From: Pseudomonas sp. GD03944
Lineage (GTDB): Bacteria; Pseudomonadota; Gammaproteobacteria; Pseudomonadales; Pseudomonadaceae
NCBI RefSeq assembly: GCF_029839275.1
Contig: NZ_JAOCAH010000018.1
Span: 26,766-90,765, forward strand
Direction of reading: 5' to 3'
DNA: 64,000 nucleotides
Positions within the stretch are counted from its first letter, which is position 1. Each line of letters begins with the position of its first letter. A model generated the notes under the pieces. It was not told where the DNA came from. It ran no database searches and saw only the letters and a program-made list of their open reading frames with translations. A program made the position numbers and the translations under genes. Positions 1-8,144 of the stretch are shown in pieces.

Positions 1-776
1 GCGGCCGCTGGCTGCTGCGCATGGAAGACCTGGACCCACCACGGGAAGTCGCCGGCGCCCAGACGGCCATCCTGCAGACCCTGGAAAGCTACGGTTTCGA
101 ATGGGACGGCGAGCTGGTGCGCCAGAGCGACCGCCATGCCGGGTACCAGGCCGTGGTCGACCGCCTGTTCAGCCAGGGCCTGGCCTACGCCTGCACCTGC
201 TCGCGCAAGCAACTGGAGGGCTACCAGGGCATCTACCCGGGCCTGTGCCGCAACGCCGGCAACCCCGCCCAGGATGCCGCCATCCGCATTCGCGTGCCGG
301 AGCTGACCTACCGCTTCACCGACCGCGTGCAGGGCGACTACCAGCAGCACTTGGGGCGCGAGGTGGGCGACTTCATCATCCAGCGCCGCGACGGCTTCTA
401 CGCCTACCAACTGGCCGTGGTTCTGGACGATGCCTGGCAAGGCATAACCGACGTTGTGCGCGGCGCCGACCTGCTCGATTCCACGCCGCGCCAGCTTTAC
501 CTGCAGGAACTGCTGGGCCTGCCCCAGCCGCGCTACCTGCACGTGCCGCTGATCATCCAGCCCGATGGCAACAAGCTCGGCAAATCCTACCGCTCGCCGC
601 CCCTGCCGACCGACCAGGCCGCGCCCCTGCTGGTACGCGCCCTGCGCGCACTGGGCCAGGTGGTGCCGCCCGAACTGGACGACGCCCGCCCCCATGAGCT
701 GTTGGCCTGGGCGACCACGCACTGGGATGCCACGCGGATACCGCGCAGCGCCACCCTGGCCGAAGCGAGCCTGTAG
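1..776 (+). CDS. gluQ: Glutamyl-Q tRNA(Asp) synthetase, 5' end cut off
   Basis: GluQ-RS is a short glutamyl-tRNA synthetase paralogue without an anticodon-binding domain; it puts glutamate on queuosine of tRNA(Asp). The reading frame is open from base 3, and residues before the first internal Met read GRWLLRMEDLDPPR, a family block, so the true start and the HIGH-type motif lie upstream of the window. A cysteine set for the zinc site is visible (CTCSRKQLEGYQGIYPGLCR), and NKLGKS is the KMSKS equivalent. In Pseudomonas it usually follows dksA and precedes the cbrA region; here the downstream partner is missing (see findings). Confidence 0.95.
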   Translation, partial: GRWLLRMEDLDPPREVAGAQTAILQTLESYGFEWDGELVRQSDRHAGYQAVVDRLFSQGLAYACTCSRKQLEGYQGIYPGLCRNAGNPAQDAAIRIRVPELTYRFTDRVQGDYQQHLGREVGDFIIQRRDGFYAYQLAVVLDDAWQGITDVVRGADLLDSTPRQLYLQELLGLPQPRYLHVPLIIQPDGNKLGKSYRSPPLPTDQAAPLLVRALRALGQVVPPELDDARPHELLAWATTHWDATRIPRSATLAEASL

Positions 777-858
777 GCCTCCCCTGTTCAATTCAGGCGA
801 CAATCCGCCTGCGGGCCTTTATCCTTCGCGCCATTCCCCTCCCCTACAGGACCTCGCC

Positions 859-1392
859 ATGCACGCCCAGCTCGAAGAATTGATCGGCAAAATCAGCTCG
901 GGCTGCATGCTGCCGGAAGACATCACCCGGATCGCCGGCGAAGCGGCCCAGGCCTATGCCGACCCGGAGGCCTTCCTGGCCGCCAACCCGGACATCAACT
1001 ACGACGGCAGCTTTCCCATTCCCCTGGGCGAGTGGATGGTGGTCGGCAGCCTGCCGGACACCGTGCTGTTCCAGGCCGATTCCTACGATGCGCTGTTCCA
1101 GCAGGTGGTCGACTCGTTCGGGCCCCAGGTGAGCTTCGTGCTCAAGCCCAAGCAACTGGTGAAAGTCGAGCCGCTCAAGGCGCTGAACCGCATCCAGGTG
1201 CAACTGGGCAGCCTCAGCCCGGAAACCGGTGGTTATGTGCTGGTCGACTTCAGTGAGCCGCTGGATGACGCCCTGCAGGCGGTGCTGGTCTACCGCAATG
1301 ACCTGGAGCGGGTGCTGGCCCTGGCCGTGGAGATCGGCATCTACGCTGCGCCCGCCTACGAGGCCCTGAAAGCGGCCCAGGAACAGGACTGA
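859..1392 (+). CDS. Hypothetical acidic protein, 177 aa
   Basis: I do not recognise a family. The ATG at 859 is chosen because AGGA sits 8 bases upstream and the longer in-frame extension overlaps gluQ in another frame. The protein has no signal peptide or membrane segment, is acidic, and has an alpha/beta look, with a hydrophobic stretch (LGEWMVVGSLPDTVLFQADS) near residue 55 and an alanine-rich C-terminal helix. It lies 82 bases after gluQ on the same strand and converges with the globin gene. Codon use and GC resemble the neighbours, so it is probably a real cytoplasmic protein of unknown role. Confidence 0.75.
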   Translation: MHAQLEELIGKISSGCMLPEDITRIAGEAAQAYADPEAFLAANPDINYDGSFPIPLGEWMVVGSLPDTVLFQADSYDALFQQVVDSFGPQVSFVLKPKQLVKVEPLKALNRIQVQLGSLSPETGGYVLVDFSEPLDDALQAVLVYRNDLERVLALAVEIGIYAAPAYEALKAAQEQD

Positions 1393-1395
1393 CCG

Positions 1396-1815
1396 CTAAC
1401 GGTCGATGACCTGGGCCCGCATGGGCGCCAGGCGCGCCAGCAGGCGGTTCTGCGCCGGCACCGGCACCCCCTCGGTGTCCATGGCGTCCTGCAGGTTTTC
1501 CACCAGCGCATTGAAATCACTGGGCGTCAGCCGCTGGCCCTTGTGGCTTTCTTCCATGCTGTCGCCGGTGTAGGTGCACGGCCCGCCGGCCTCCACGCAG
1601 AACTGCTCCACCAGCTTGTCGCGCAAGCGCACGATATCGATCTTCTCGAAATGCCGGACGATGCGCCTATCCCGGGCGATGTTCATCAGCATGCCCTCCA
1701 CGATCCGGGTGATCCCGGCCTGCTCCCCCAGGGCGCGGTACAGGCTGTCGTCCCTGGGCGGCTGCTGGGCGCAGGCGGCAAGGCTCAGGAGCAGAACGGC
1801 GGCGATCAGGCGCAT
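1396..1815 (-). CDS. Group-1 truncated haemoglobin-like lipoprotein
   Basis: Last gene of a four-gene operon; its ATG lies 2 bases after the stop of the DUF3034 gene, with GGAG 9 bases upstream. The N-terminus is a lipoprotein signal with lipobox LAAC (Cys15), so the mature 125-residue globin should be membrane-anchored outside the cytoplasm. The rest follows the truncated-globin pattern: SLYRALGEQAGI at the start, F-C-V-E-A-GGP before the E helix, Tyr82, and a proximal-His candidate His91 in EESHKGQRLT. The B10 position, usually Tyr in the family, appears to be Leu or Met (VEGMLMNI). Haem binding and ligand are inferred. Only lipoprotein export and the family resemblance are seen directly. 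Confidence 0.85.
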   Translation of the reverse strand: MRLIAAVLLLSLAACAQQPPRDDSLYRALGEQAGITRIVEGMLMNIARDRRIVRHFEKIDIVRLRDKLVEQFCVEAGGPCTYTGDSMEESHKGQRLTPSDFNALVENLQDAMDTEGVPVPAQNRLLARLAPMRAQVIDR

Positions 1816-1817
1816 GT

Positions 1818-2678
1818 TCAGAAGCTCCCCTGCACGGACAGGTAGAACCCGTCCTGGTTGTCCAGGGTGGCGATCTCCCCCAGGCGCGCATAGGCCAGCA
1901 CCACCGCCAGGTGCTTGTTGGGGAAGTAGCCGATGAACAGGTCCGCCCAGTCTCTCTCGCCAGCGAAACCGAGGTTGTCGGGTTTCTCCCTGTACTCGAT
2001 GCCCACCGCCCAGTCGCGGTCGAGCAGCACCGCCACCGAGCCCTCCTTGAGCACCGAATGGCGATCACGGCGATCACCACCGAACCCCAGCAGCCCCAGC
2101 TCGTTGGCCCGGCTGTAGCGCAGGCCGCCGTTGATCAACAGGTTGTAGCCGAACGCCCCGCCGAGGATCAGGCGACTGGCGGTGAGGTAGCCCTCGGTGT
2201 CTTCGCTGCGCTGGGCACCGACCAGGCTGGGGATGAGGAAATCCTTCTGCCGCTTGTGCTGCAGCCCCAGGGACACCTGCGGCAAGCGGTCGTAGATCAG
2301 GTCGCCGAACAGCCGCACCTTGAGCCCGAAAACGTCCTGGCTCAGGCTGTTTTCCGGCAGGCTCAGGTCGCGCGCCAGGTTGCCCAGGTCGAAGCGCTGG
2401 CGGGCGTAGGACAACTCCAGCCGATTGTCGAAGGACGCCGCCACCCCGGCCACGTCCAGACGGTAGTCGCCGGTTTCCACCCGGGTGGCGAACACATCGG
2501 CGCCCCATTCGCCCCGCTCGCCATAACCGGCCAGCACCGCCCAGGGCGTGATGCCGCCACCGGCCGCGCCCTCCAGGCTGGTGGCACCGCCCGTGGCAAG
2601 CAATCGCCCCTGATCGGCCCAGGCCAAGGCAGGCAGCAGGAGGAACAACGCAACGCTGAGGGAAGGCACGTATCGCAT
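1818..2678 (-). CDS. DUF3034 family outer-membrane-barrel-like protein
   Basis: 286 aa with a Sec signal peptide (MRYVPSLSVALFLLLPALAWA, cut before DQ). The mature part is rich in alternating polar/aromatic strands (GGGITPWAVLAGYG, LSLGLQHKRQKD-type blocks) and ends in Phe (SVQGSF), as outer-membrane beta-barrels do. It matches my memory of DUF3034 proteins, whose function is unknown. It starts 4 bases after the EAL gene stop and ends 2 bases before the globin gene, so it is almost certainly co-transcribed and perhaps translationally coupled. A barrel is inferred from pattern, not proven. Confidence 0.85.
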   Translation of the reverse strand: MRYVPSLSVALFLLLPALAWADQGRLLATGGATSLEGAAGGGITPWAVLAGYGERGEWGADVFATRVETGDYRLDVAGVAASFDNRLELSYARQRFDLGNLARDLSLPENSLSQDVFGLKVRLFGDLIYDRLPQVSLGLQHKRQKDFLIPSLVGAQRSEDTEGYLTASRLILGGAFGYNLLINGGLRYSRANELGLLGFGGDRRDRHSVLKEGSVAVLLDRDWAVGIEYREKPDNLGFAGERDWADLFIGYFPNKHLAVVLAYARLGEIATLDNQDGFYLSVQGSF

Positions 2679-2682
2679 AGGC

Positions 2683-5019
2683 TCAATGCACCATCGAGAG
2701 GGAAGGTGTCAAGGGGTTGGCGACCCAGGCCTCGAAGGCCGCCGCCGACAGCGGTCGGCTGATCAGGTAGCCCTGGGCGGTGTCGCAACGCCAGTGCCGC
2801 AGCAGGCGCAGGCTGCTGTCGAGTTCGACCCCCTCGGCCACCACCTTGAGGCCCAGGCTGTGGCTCATTTCGATGGTCGAGCGCACGATCACGGAGTCTT
2901 CGCTGAGGTCGTCCAGCTCGCGGATGAAGGACTGGTCGATCTTCAGTTCCTGGACCGGCATGCGCTTGAGCTGGGCCAGGGACGAGTAACCGGTGCCGAA
3001 ATCGTCCACCGACAGGCTGATGCCGCAATCACGCAGACCGTGCAGGACCCGCAGCGCCGCCTCGGGGTCGAGCATCATGCCGCTCTCGGTGATCTCGAAC
3101 ACCAGTTGTTCCGCCGGCACCTGGTACTGCTGCAACAGCTGGCATACCCGCCCAGGCAACTCGGCATCCACCAGGTCGGCCGTGGAGATGTTCAACGACA
3201 ACTGCACCTGCAGGCCGCGCCGCGCCCACTCCTGCAACTGGCGCACGCATTCCTCGATGACCCAGGCAGTCAGTTGCTGGATGCTGCCGGTGCGCTCGGC
3301 CAGCGGGATGAACTCCCCGGGCGAGACCATGCCCAGGTGCGGATGCTGCCAGCGCAGCAGCGCCTCGGCCTGGCCGATATGCCCCGCCGCGATGTCCAGC
3401 TTGGGCTGGTAATGCAGCAGCAACTCGCCGTTGTCCGCGGCACGGCGCAAGTCGCGGATCAGCCGGACCTGGCGCTGCTGGTCGTCATCCCGGCCCCGCT
3501 GGTAAATCTGCAGACGCCCTGGCAGTTGGGCAGCGTCCTGCATGGCGATACTGGCCCGGCGCAGCAGGTCTTCGGGCAGGTCGCCATCGTCCGGGTAGGC
3601 GGCGATGCCGATGCGGCAGTCCAGCGCGATGTCCAGGGTGCCGACCCGCAGCGGCTTGATCAGCATCTGCTGCACCCTGTCGGCGATCGCCACCGCGCTG
3701 TCGCTGTCGGTGTTCTCCAGCAGCAGGAGAAATTCGTCGCCGATGATCCGCGCCAGGCTGTCGCCCGGCCGCAGAATGACCTGCAGGCGACGACTGAGCT
3801 GCTGCAGGGCCAGGTCGCCACCGCCCGGCCCGCAGCTCTCGTTGACCGAACGGAAGTTGCCAATACCCAGGTACAGCAGCGCCGTGGGGCGCCGTGCGGT
3901 GATGGCGCTGCCCAGCCGTTCCAGGGCCAATGAACGGTTGGGCAGGCCGGTGAGCGGGTCATGCAGGGCGTTGTGCGCCAGTTGCTGCTCGCGCTCGGCG
4001 ATCCCCAGCTGCATGGCCTGCAGCGCCCGGGACAGGCGCCCCAGCTCGTCACCCCGGGCCAACTCCAGGGACTCCTGGTAATTGCCCTGGCCTACCCGCG
4101 CAGCCCCTTCCGCCAATTGCCGCACCGGCTGGGAAATACTGCGCGCCAGCAATAGCGCCCCCACCAGCGAAGCCACCAGGGCTGCCAGGGCGATCAGCAG
4201 AATGTGTCGTTCCAGCGGCACGAAGGCCTGCTGGGCCTGGGCCAGGGAGCGGTGCAGCAATGCCTGCATCTCGAAATCCGGCCCGCTGGCGAGCAGCAGG
4301 TGCTGCCCCAGGTACAGGGCCTGCCCGAGCTGCATCACCCCTTCCTGATCCGGTGCACCGAGGTCCTGGCGCAGGGCATCGTGGCTGGACACCGGCAAGG
4401 TGCTGATCCACACCTCCGGCAACCCCTTCTGGCGTGCCACCAGGGTCAACTCCAGGTGCGTGAGCTCATGCAGTTCGCGGGCAAAACGCTCGTCCACCTC
4501 GAAGCCCATCATCACTCGGGCGATGGGCAGCGGCGCCGCGATCACCGACTGCACCAGCAGGTAGACCTTGTCCGCCAGGGGCATGAGGAAGGTCTGCACC
4601 CCCTCGTTCTGACGCTGCAGGGTCTGGGCGCCCAGGCTGGCGGCCGTGAATTCGTCGAGCCGGCTGTCGGTGGACAGCATCAAGTTGCCGTCCAGGTCCA
4701 GCATCATCACCACGCTGGCGCTGATTCGCGCGCCGTGGTTGGCCATGGCCGACTGGATGGTCGCCGCATCGCCACTGGCCACGGCGTCCTTGAAGCCGAA
4801 ATCGGCGGCCAGCACCTGCACTGCATCGTGCAATTGCCGCCCGCGCAGGTCGAGCAATTGCTCGAACACCTGGGTGCCGACCTGCAGTTGTTCGCTGGCC
4901 TGGGTGCGCACCGCCACGCCGGTGGCGGCCTGCACGGCGATGTACAGCGAACCCACGACCACCAGCAGCAGAAGCGTCAGGACACTGGCGATCCGCGCCT
5001 GGAAACTACTGCGCAGCAT
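2683..5019 (-). CDS. Membrane-bound cyclic-di-GMP phosphodiesterase with degenerate GGDEF (Cache-HAMP-GGDEF-EAL)
   Basis: 778 aa. Order: transmembrane segment near residues 10-32, periplasmic Cache-like sensor to about 270, second transmembrane segment near 272-294, HAMP, GGDEF domain with the signature at about 426 reading IGDEF instead of GGDEF, then an intact EAL domain (EALLRW at about 552; DDFGTGYSSLAQLKRM further on). The inhibitory-site motif RPGD five residues before IGDEF is kept. So cyclic-di-GMP hydrolysis is likely, and the GGDEF part is probably regulatory. I start at the ATG at 5019: AGGAAA lies 9 bases upstream and it overlaps the end of the MauL-like gene by 14 bases; the longer frame has no better support. 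The Cache domain could sense what the periplasmic partners bind. Confidence 0.9.
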   Translation of the reverse strand: MLRSSFQARIASVLTLLLLVVVGSLYIAVQAATGVAVRTQASEQLQVGTQVFEQLLDLRGRQLHDAVQVLAADFGFKDAVASGDAATIQSAMANHGARISASVVMMLDLDGNLMLSTDSRLDEFTAASLGAQTLQRQNEGVQTFLMPLADKVYLLVQSVIAAPLPIARVMMGFEVDERFARELHELTHLELTLVARQKGLPEVWISTLPVSSHDALRQDLGAPDQEGVMQLGQALYLGQHLLLASGPDFEMQALLHRSLAQAQQAFVPLERHILLIALAALVASLVGALLLARSISQPVRQLAEGAARVGQGNYQESLELARGDELGRLSRALQAMQLGIAEREQQLAHNALHDPLTGLPNRSLALERLGSAITARRPTALLYLGIGNFRSVNESCGPGGGDLALQQLSRRLQVILRPGDSLARIIGDEFLLLLENTDSDSAVAIADRVQQMLIKPLRVGTLDIALDCRIGIAAYPDDGDLPEDLLRRASIAMQDAAQLPGRLQIYQRGRDDDQQRQVRLIRDLRRAADNGELLLHYQPKLDIAAGHIGQAEALLRWQHPHLGMVSPGEFIPLAERTGSIQQLTAWVIEECVRQLQEWARRGLQVQLSLNISTADLVDAELPGRVCQLLQQYQVPAEQLVFEITESGMMLDPEAALRVLHGLRDCGISLSVDDFGTGYSSLAQLKRMPVQELKIDQSFIRELDDLSEDSVIVRSTIEMSHSLGLKVVAEGVELDSSLRLLRHWRCDTAQGYLISRPLSAAAFEAWVANPLTPSLSMVH

Positions 5020-5713
5020 CGCGTGTGGCTTTCCTGAACGCATCGCCGAAGCTGCTGGGCGGCGGACCACTCGGTGCGGGTGTCGCCGGGGTCTGCAGCG
5101 CCAGCTGGTAGCGCTGGGTGCCGACCTCGGCGCCCACCTGCAGCTCCGCCCCGGCCTGGGGCAGCATGCCCGGTACGTTGGGGTGCCACAGGCTCACGGC
5201 GTAGCGCCCGGCAGGCAGGCCGTCGAAGGCGATCCGCCCCTGCTCATCGCTCACCGCGAACCACGGATCGTCGGTGACGTAGACGTACCCCACCATCCAG
5301 TCATGGATGTTGCACCCCAGCACCACTAGGCCCGGTTTGTCGAACACCACCGGCTCGCTGGGCGTGCCCTGGTACAGGCGCAGCTCGAAGCGCTTGGCCG
5401 GGGAAAAGGAATACACGTGGTGACGGATGTCATCGCTGTTGGGGAAGGACACCGCGGTGCCGGTGCGCACGGCCAGGACATTGGGCACGAACTGCTGGGC
5501 ACGCTGGTCCATGATGGCCTTGCTGCTGGCCGGTTCGGCGTCCAGCGGGCCGCGCAGCGTGAGGACGGCATTGGCCAGCGGCTGGCCGGCTTCGTCGACC
5601 ATGTCGGCCCGCAGCCCGGTCGCCGACGACGCCGTGCTGAACAGGCCCAGGCCCAGCGCCAGCAAGGTGGAAAGACAAGTGATGATGGGGGTGTTCGCTC
5701 GTGCCTGGTCCAC
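5006..5713 (-). CDS. MauL-like periplasmic cupredoxin-fold protein
   Basis: 235 aa, first gene of the operon. It starts at a GTG (5713) with GGAGG 9 bases upstream. A signal peptide ends near residue 32. The domain resembles proteins named methylamine utilisation MauL and has a plastocyanin-like metal site: FPNSDDIRHHVYSF (His98/His99) and LGCNIHDWMVGYV (Cys134, His137, Met140), the His-Cys-His-Met set of type-1 copper proteins. A small all-beta region precedes it (VDEAGQPLANAVLTLRG, carboxypeptidase-regulatory-like). No other methylamine genes are nearby, so the name should not be read as function; copper binding and electron transfer or sensing for the EAL neighbour are inference. Confidence 0.85.
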   Translation of the reverse strand: MDQARANTPIITCLSTLLALGLGLFSTASSATGLRADMVDEAGQPLANAVLTLRGPLDAEPASSKAIMDQRAQQFVPNVLAVRTGTAVSFPNSDDIRHHVYSFSPAKRFELRLYQGTPSEPVVFDKPGLVVLGCNIHDWMVGYVYVTDDPWFAVSDEQGRIAFDGLPAGRYAVSLWHPNVPGMLPQAGAELQVGAEVGTQRYQLALQTPATPAPSGPPPSSFGDAFRKATRDAAQ

Positions 5714-5913
5714 GGTGTCCAGCCTCCGCCAGGCGCGTGCGCGTCCTTGGCATCCTCATGGGTTGTGCCAATGAGCGTAGCTGGCACTCGACAGAAGAGC
5801 ACGTTCAGGGCGTGGCCACCTGCCATGCCCTGCCCGGTCGAATTATCGACACCGACGGCGGTCACTACCTTAGCGACCACCGATTGGCCACCGGGCCAGG
5901 AGAGGAGGAACCC

Positions 5914-6588
5914 ATGAAGATCCTGATGGTGCTCACGTCCCACGAACAGCTGGGCGATACCGGACTCAAGACCGGCTTCTGGCTGGAGGAATTTGCCGCG
6001 CCCTACTACGTGTTCAAGGATGCCGGCGCCCGCCTGACCCTGGCCTCACCCCAGGGCGGCCAGCCGCCCATCGACCCCAAGAGCACCGCCGAAGAATCCC
6101 AGACCGAAGCCACCCGCCGCTTCAACGACGACTCGGCGACCCAGCGCGCACTCGCCACCACCGTGCCCCTGAGCGAGATCGATGCCAGCGACTACGACGC
6201 CCTGTTCTACCCCGGCGGCCATGGGCCGCTCTGGGACCTGGCCGAGGACACGCTGTCCATCGCCCTGATCGAGCGCTTCCTGGAACAGGGCAAGCCAGTG
6301 GCCGCGGTGTGCCACGCCCCGGCGGTGTTGCGCCATCCCAAGGGCAACGACGGCAAGCCCGTCGTCAGCGGCAAGCGGGTGACCGGCTTCAGCAACAGCG
6401 AAGAAACCGCGGTGCAGCTCAACGACGTGGTGCCATTCCTGGTCGAAGACATGCTCACCGCCAACGGCGGTCATTACACCAGCGCTGATGACTGGATGAG
6501 CCATGTCGAGATCGATGGCCTGCTGATCACCGGCCAGAACCCTGCCTCTTCCGAGGCCACGGCCAGGGCGTTGATCGAACGGCTTTGA
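5914..6588 (+). CDS. DJ-1/PfpI family protein (class I amidotransferase-like)
   Basis: 224 aa. The ATG at 5914 has a very strong ribosome site (GGAGAGGAGGAA). The protein has the DJ-1/PfpI fold with nucleophile-elbow Cys133 in AAVCHAPAVL, an acidic residue in the FYPGGHGPLWDL loop, and a conserved C-terminal QNPASSEATARALIE. The 'HGPLWDL' and 'VCHAPAVL' blocks place it with the Hsp31/glyoxalase III-like branch, which acts on methylglyoxal or as a chaperone; which applies here is unknown. It is cytoplasmic, with no signal peptide. It is divergent from the MauL-like gene across a 200-base gap that should contain both promoters. Confidence 0.9.
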   Translation: MKILMVLTSHEQLGDTGLKTGFWLEEFAAPYYVFKDAGARLTLASPQGGQPPIDPKSTAEESQTEATRRFNDDSATQRALATTVPLSEIDASDYDALFYPGGHGPLWDLAEDTLSIALIERFLEQGKPVAAVCHAPAVLRHPKGNDGKPVVSGKRVTGFSNSEETAVQLNDVVPFLVEDMLTANGGHYTSADDWMSHVEIDGLLITGQNPASSEATARALIERL

Positions 6589-6627
6589 GCGATCCAGGTG
6601 CGCGGCGCGGACCAGGCGCCGCCTCCA

Positions 6628-7350
6628 CTACCCGGCGAACAACGGCAGGTAGCCCCGCTCCAGCAACCGGATATCGGTGTCAGCGACGCGCTGCACGTGG
6701 GTACGATCCTGGTCGTTCATCACCCCGGGGCAGGTCACCACCAGCGTGCCGCGCTGCGGAATCGCGAGCACGGCCTCAGCATCCGGTAGATCGGCGGCGC
6801 TCAAACTGTGCGGGCAAAAGCCGATCCAGCCGATGCTCTGTCGGTCCTTGAACACGCGCCGGAACAGGTAGTGGTCCTGGGGCACCGCCACCGCCCAGGT
6901 GATTTCCGGCCAGAGTTCCACCGCCGCCAGCATCACGGCCTTGATGGTTGCCGTAGGGTCCGGCAGCACCCGCAGCAAACCACCGATGTCTTCAATACGC
7001 ATGCCGGATGACGCATGGCGGGTCATGGCGTCGTACGAGAGCGAGAGCCCGCCCTTGAAAATGTCCGGCTCGCCATTCCACAGCACGTACTTCACACGCT
7101 GGGGATCTTCCTGATCAGCCCACTGGTCCGCTTCGTCCTGGAGGTACTGGGGGTTCTCCATCACATTGAAACGCAGCCCATCGGCAATCGAGCCACCGCC
7201 GCGGTACCAATTGGCGAGCAGCGGGCTCGCCACCGCCATACGCTCGAAAAAACGCAGGCTGCGTTGCAGTTGCTCCTGCCTGGACACTGCCGCGATGCGC
7301 ACCGGGTCGAACCGGAAGAACAGTTCGAACCCTACGAATTCAACGCCCAT
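6628..7350 (-). CDS. Second Imm52-family immunity protein (TsiT paralogue)
   Basis: 240 aa, the same length as the upstream immunity gene and homologous along its length. By hand count about 41 of the last 71 residues are identical, including IGWIGFCPH and DIRLL. The ATG at 7350 is chosen because MGVEFVGFELFFRFD aligns exactly with MAVPFRKFSFVLRFD of the paralogue; the longer frame starts at a GTG and adds an unrelated 17 residues. The ribosome site is weak. It is cytoplasmic and probably protects against a Tox-REase-5 nuclease; it may be a duplicate or may cover a variant toxin of competitors. It lies 58 bases after the first immunity gene on the same strand. Confidence 0.85.
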   Translation of the reverse strand: MGVEFVGFELFFRFDPVRIAAVSRQEQLQRSLRFFERMAVASPLLANWYRGGGSIADGLRFNVMENPQYLQDEADQWADQEDPQRVKYVLWNGEPDIFKGGLSLSYDAMTRHASSGMRIEDIGGLLRVLPDPTATIKAVMLAAVELWPEITWAVAVPQDHYLFRRVFKDRQSIGWIGFCPHSLSAADLPDAEAVLAIPQRGTLVVTCPGVMNDQDRTHVQRVADTDIRLLERGYLPLFAG

Positions 7351-7408
7351 TGAGGAGCACCGTGTCGGAATGCGCGAGCCGGTAGCACGGGCTACCGCCA
7401 CGCGTGTG

Positions 7409-8131
7409 TCAGGAAACGAAAAACGGCAGGAGGCCCTTGTCCAACAACCGGATATCGAGGCTGCCTACCCGCTGTACATCTGCCGAAGACTGCTCATTCA
7501 TCGCCGCCGGGCAACTGACCACCAGCGTACCGCGCTCCGGCAGTTCGATCAGTTCGTCGGCTTCCGGGTAATCCTCGGCCTTGAGCGGATGAGGACAGAA
7601 ACCGATCCAGCCGATGGTCTGGCGATCCTTGAAGACCTTGCTGCGCAAGTAGTGCTCTCGGGGCGCGAACACCGCCCAATCGATCTCGGGCCACAGGCTC
7701 ACGGCCAATTGCAGGATGCGCAGCACCACCTGCCGGACGTCGTCGAAGGCCGCAATCAACGCCCCACCATCCTCGAAGCGCATGCACGACATGGTGCCCT
7801 GGTCATGGGCGCTGTAATGGAGTGCCAGGCCGCCCGCGAAGGGATCATCCTGCCCATTCCACAGCGATACCCGGAGCCAGCTCGGCACCTCGGCATCGAG
7901 GTTGTCCTGCGCTTCACCTTGCAACTGCTGCACATCGCCAACCACGGGCTTGCTGAGCGCCTCGCTCTTCGAACCGCCCTGACGGTACCAGTTCTTCAAC
8001 AGCGGGTGGATTTCTCCCAGCCCCAGCAGAAAAGCGCTCAGTCGCTCCAGCTGGACACTGTGCGGCACCGCCACGATGCGAGATTGATCGAAGCGCAATA
8101 CAAACGAAAACTTTCTGAATGGAACGGCCAT
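7409..8131 (-). CDS. tsiT: Imm52-family immunity protein for the adjacent nuclease toxin (TsiT-like)
   Basis: 240 aa. It follows the toxin gene at once, the usual place for the cognate immunity gene. A TTG start four codons earlier is possible, but the ATG at 8131 has GGAG 8 bases upstream and matches the paralogue's N-terminus. Landmarks are RFDQSRIVAVP, LWNGQDDPFAGGLALHYS, RQTIGWIGFCPH and the C-terminal DIRLLDKGLLPFF. The arrangement matches, as I recall it, the P. aeruginosa TseT/TsiT locus, where TsiT neutralises TseT. No signal peptide, so it acts in the cytoplasm, as expected for a DNase antitoxin. Confidence 0.87.
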   Translation of the reverse strand: MAVPFRKFSFVLRFDQSRIVAVPHSVQLERLSAFLLGLGEIHPLLKNWYRQGGSKSEALSKPVVGDVQQLQGEAQDNLDAEVPSWLRVSLWNGQDDPFAGGLALHYSAHDQGTMSCMRFEDGGALIAAFDDVRQVVLRILQLAVSLWPEIDWAVFAPREHYLRSKVFKDRQTIGWIGFCPHPLKAEDYPEADELIELPERGTLVVSCPAAMNEQSSADVQRVGSLDIRLLDKGLLPFFVS

Positions 8132-8144
8132 TCCTTTCTCCAAC

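Noticed and set aside
5006..5713. True methylamine utilisation pathway
   Set aside because: No other mau genes are nearby; only the MauL-like fold is present.
5714..5913. TTGGCA/TGCCAA dyad in the MauL-DJ-1 divergent region as an operator
   Set aside because: Six-base arms far apart, with no second line of support.
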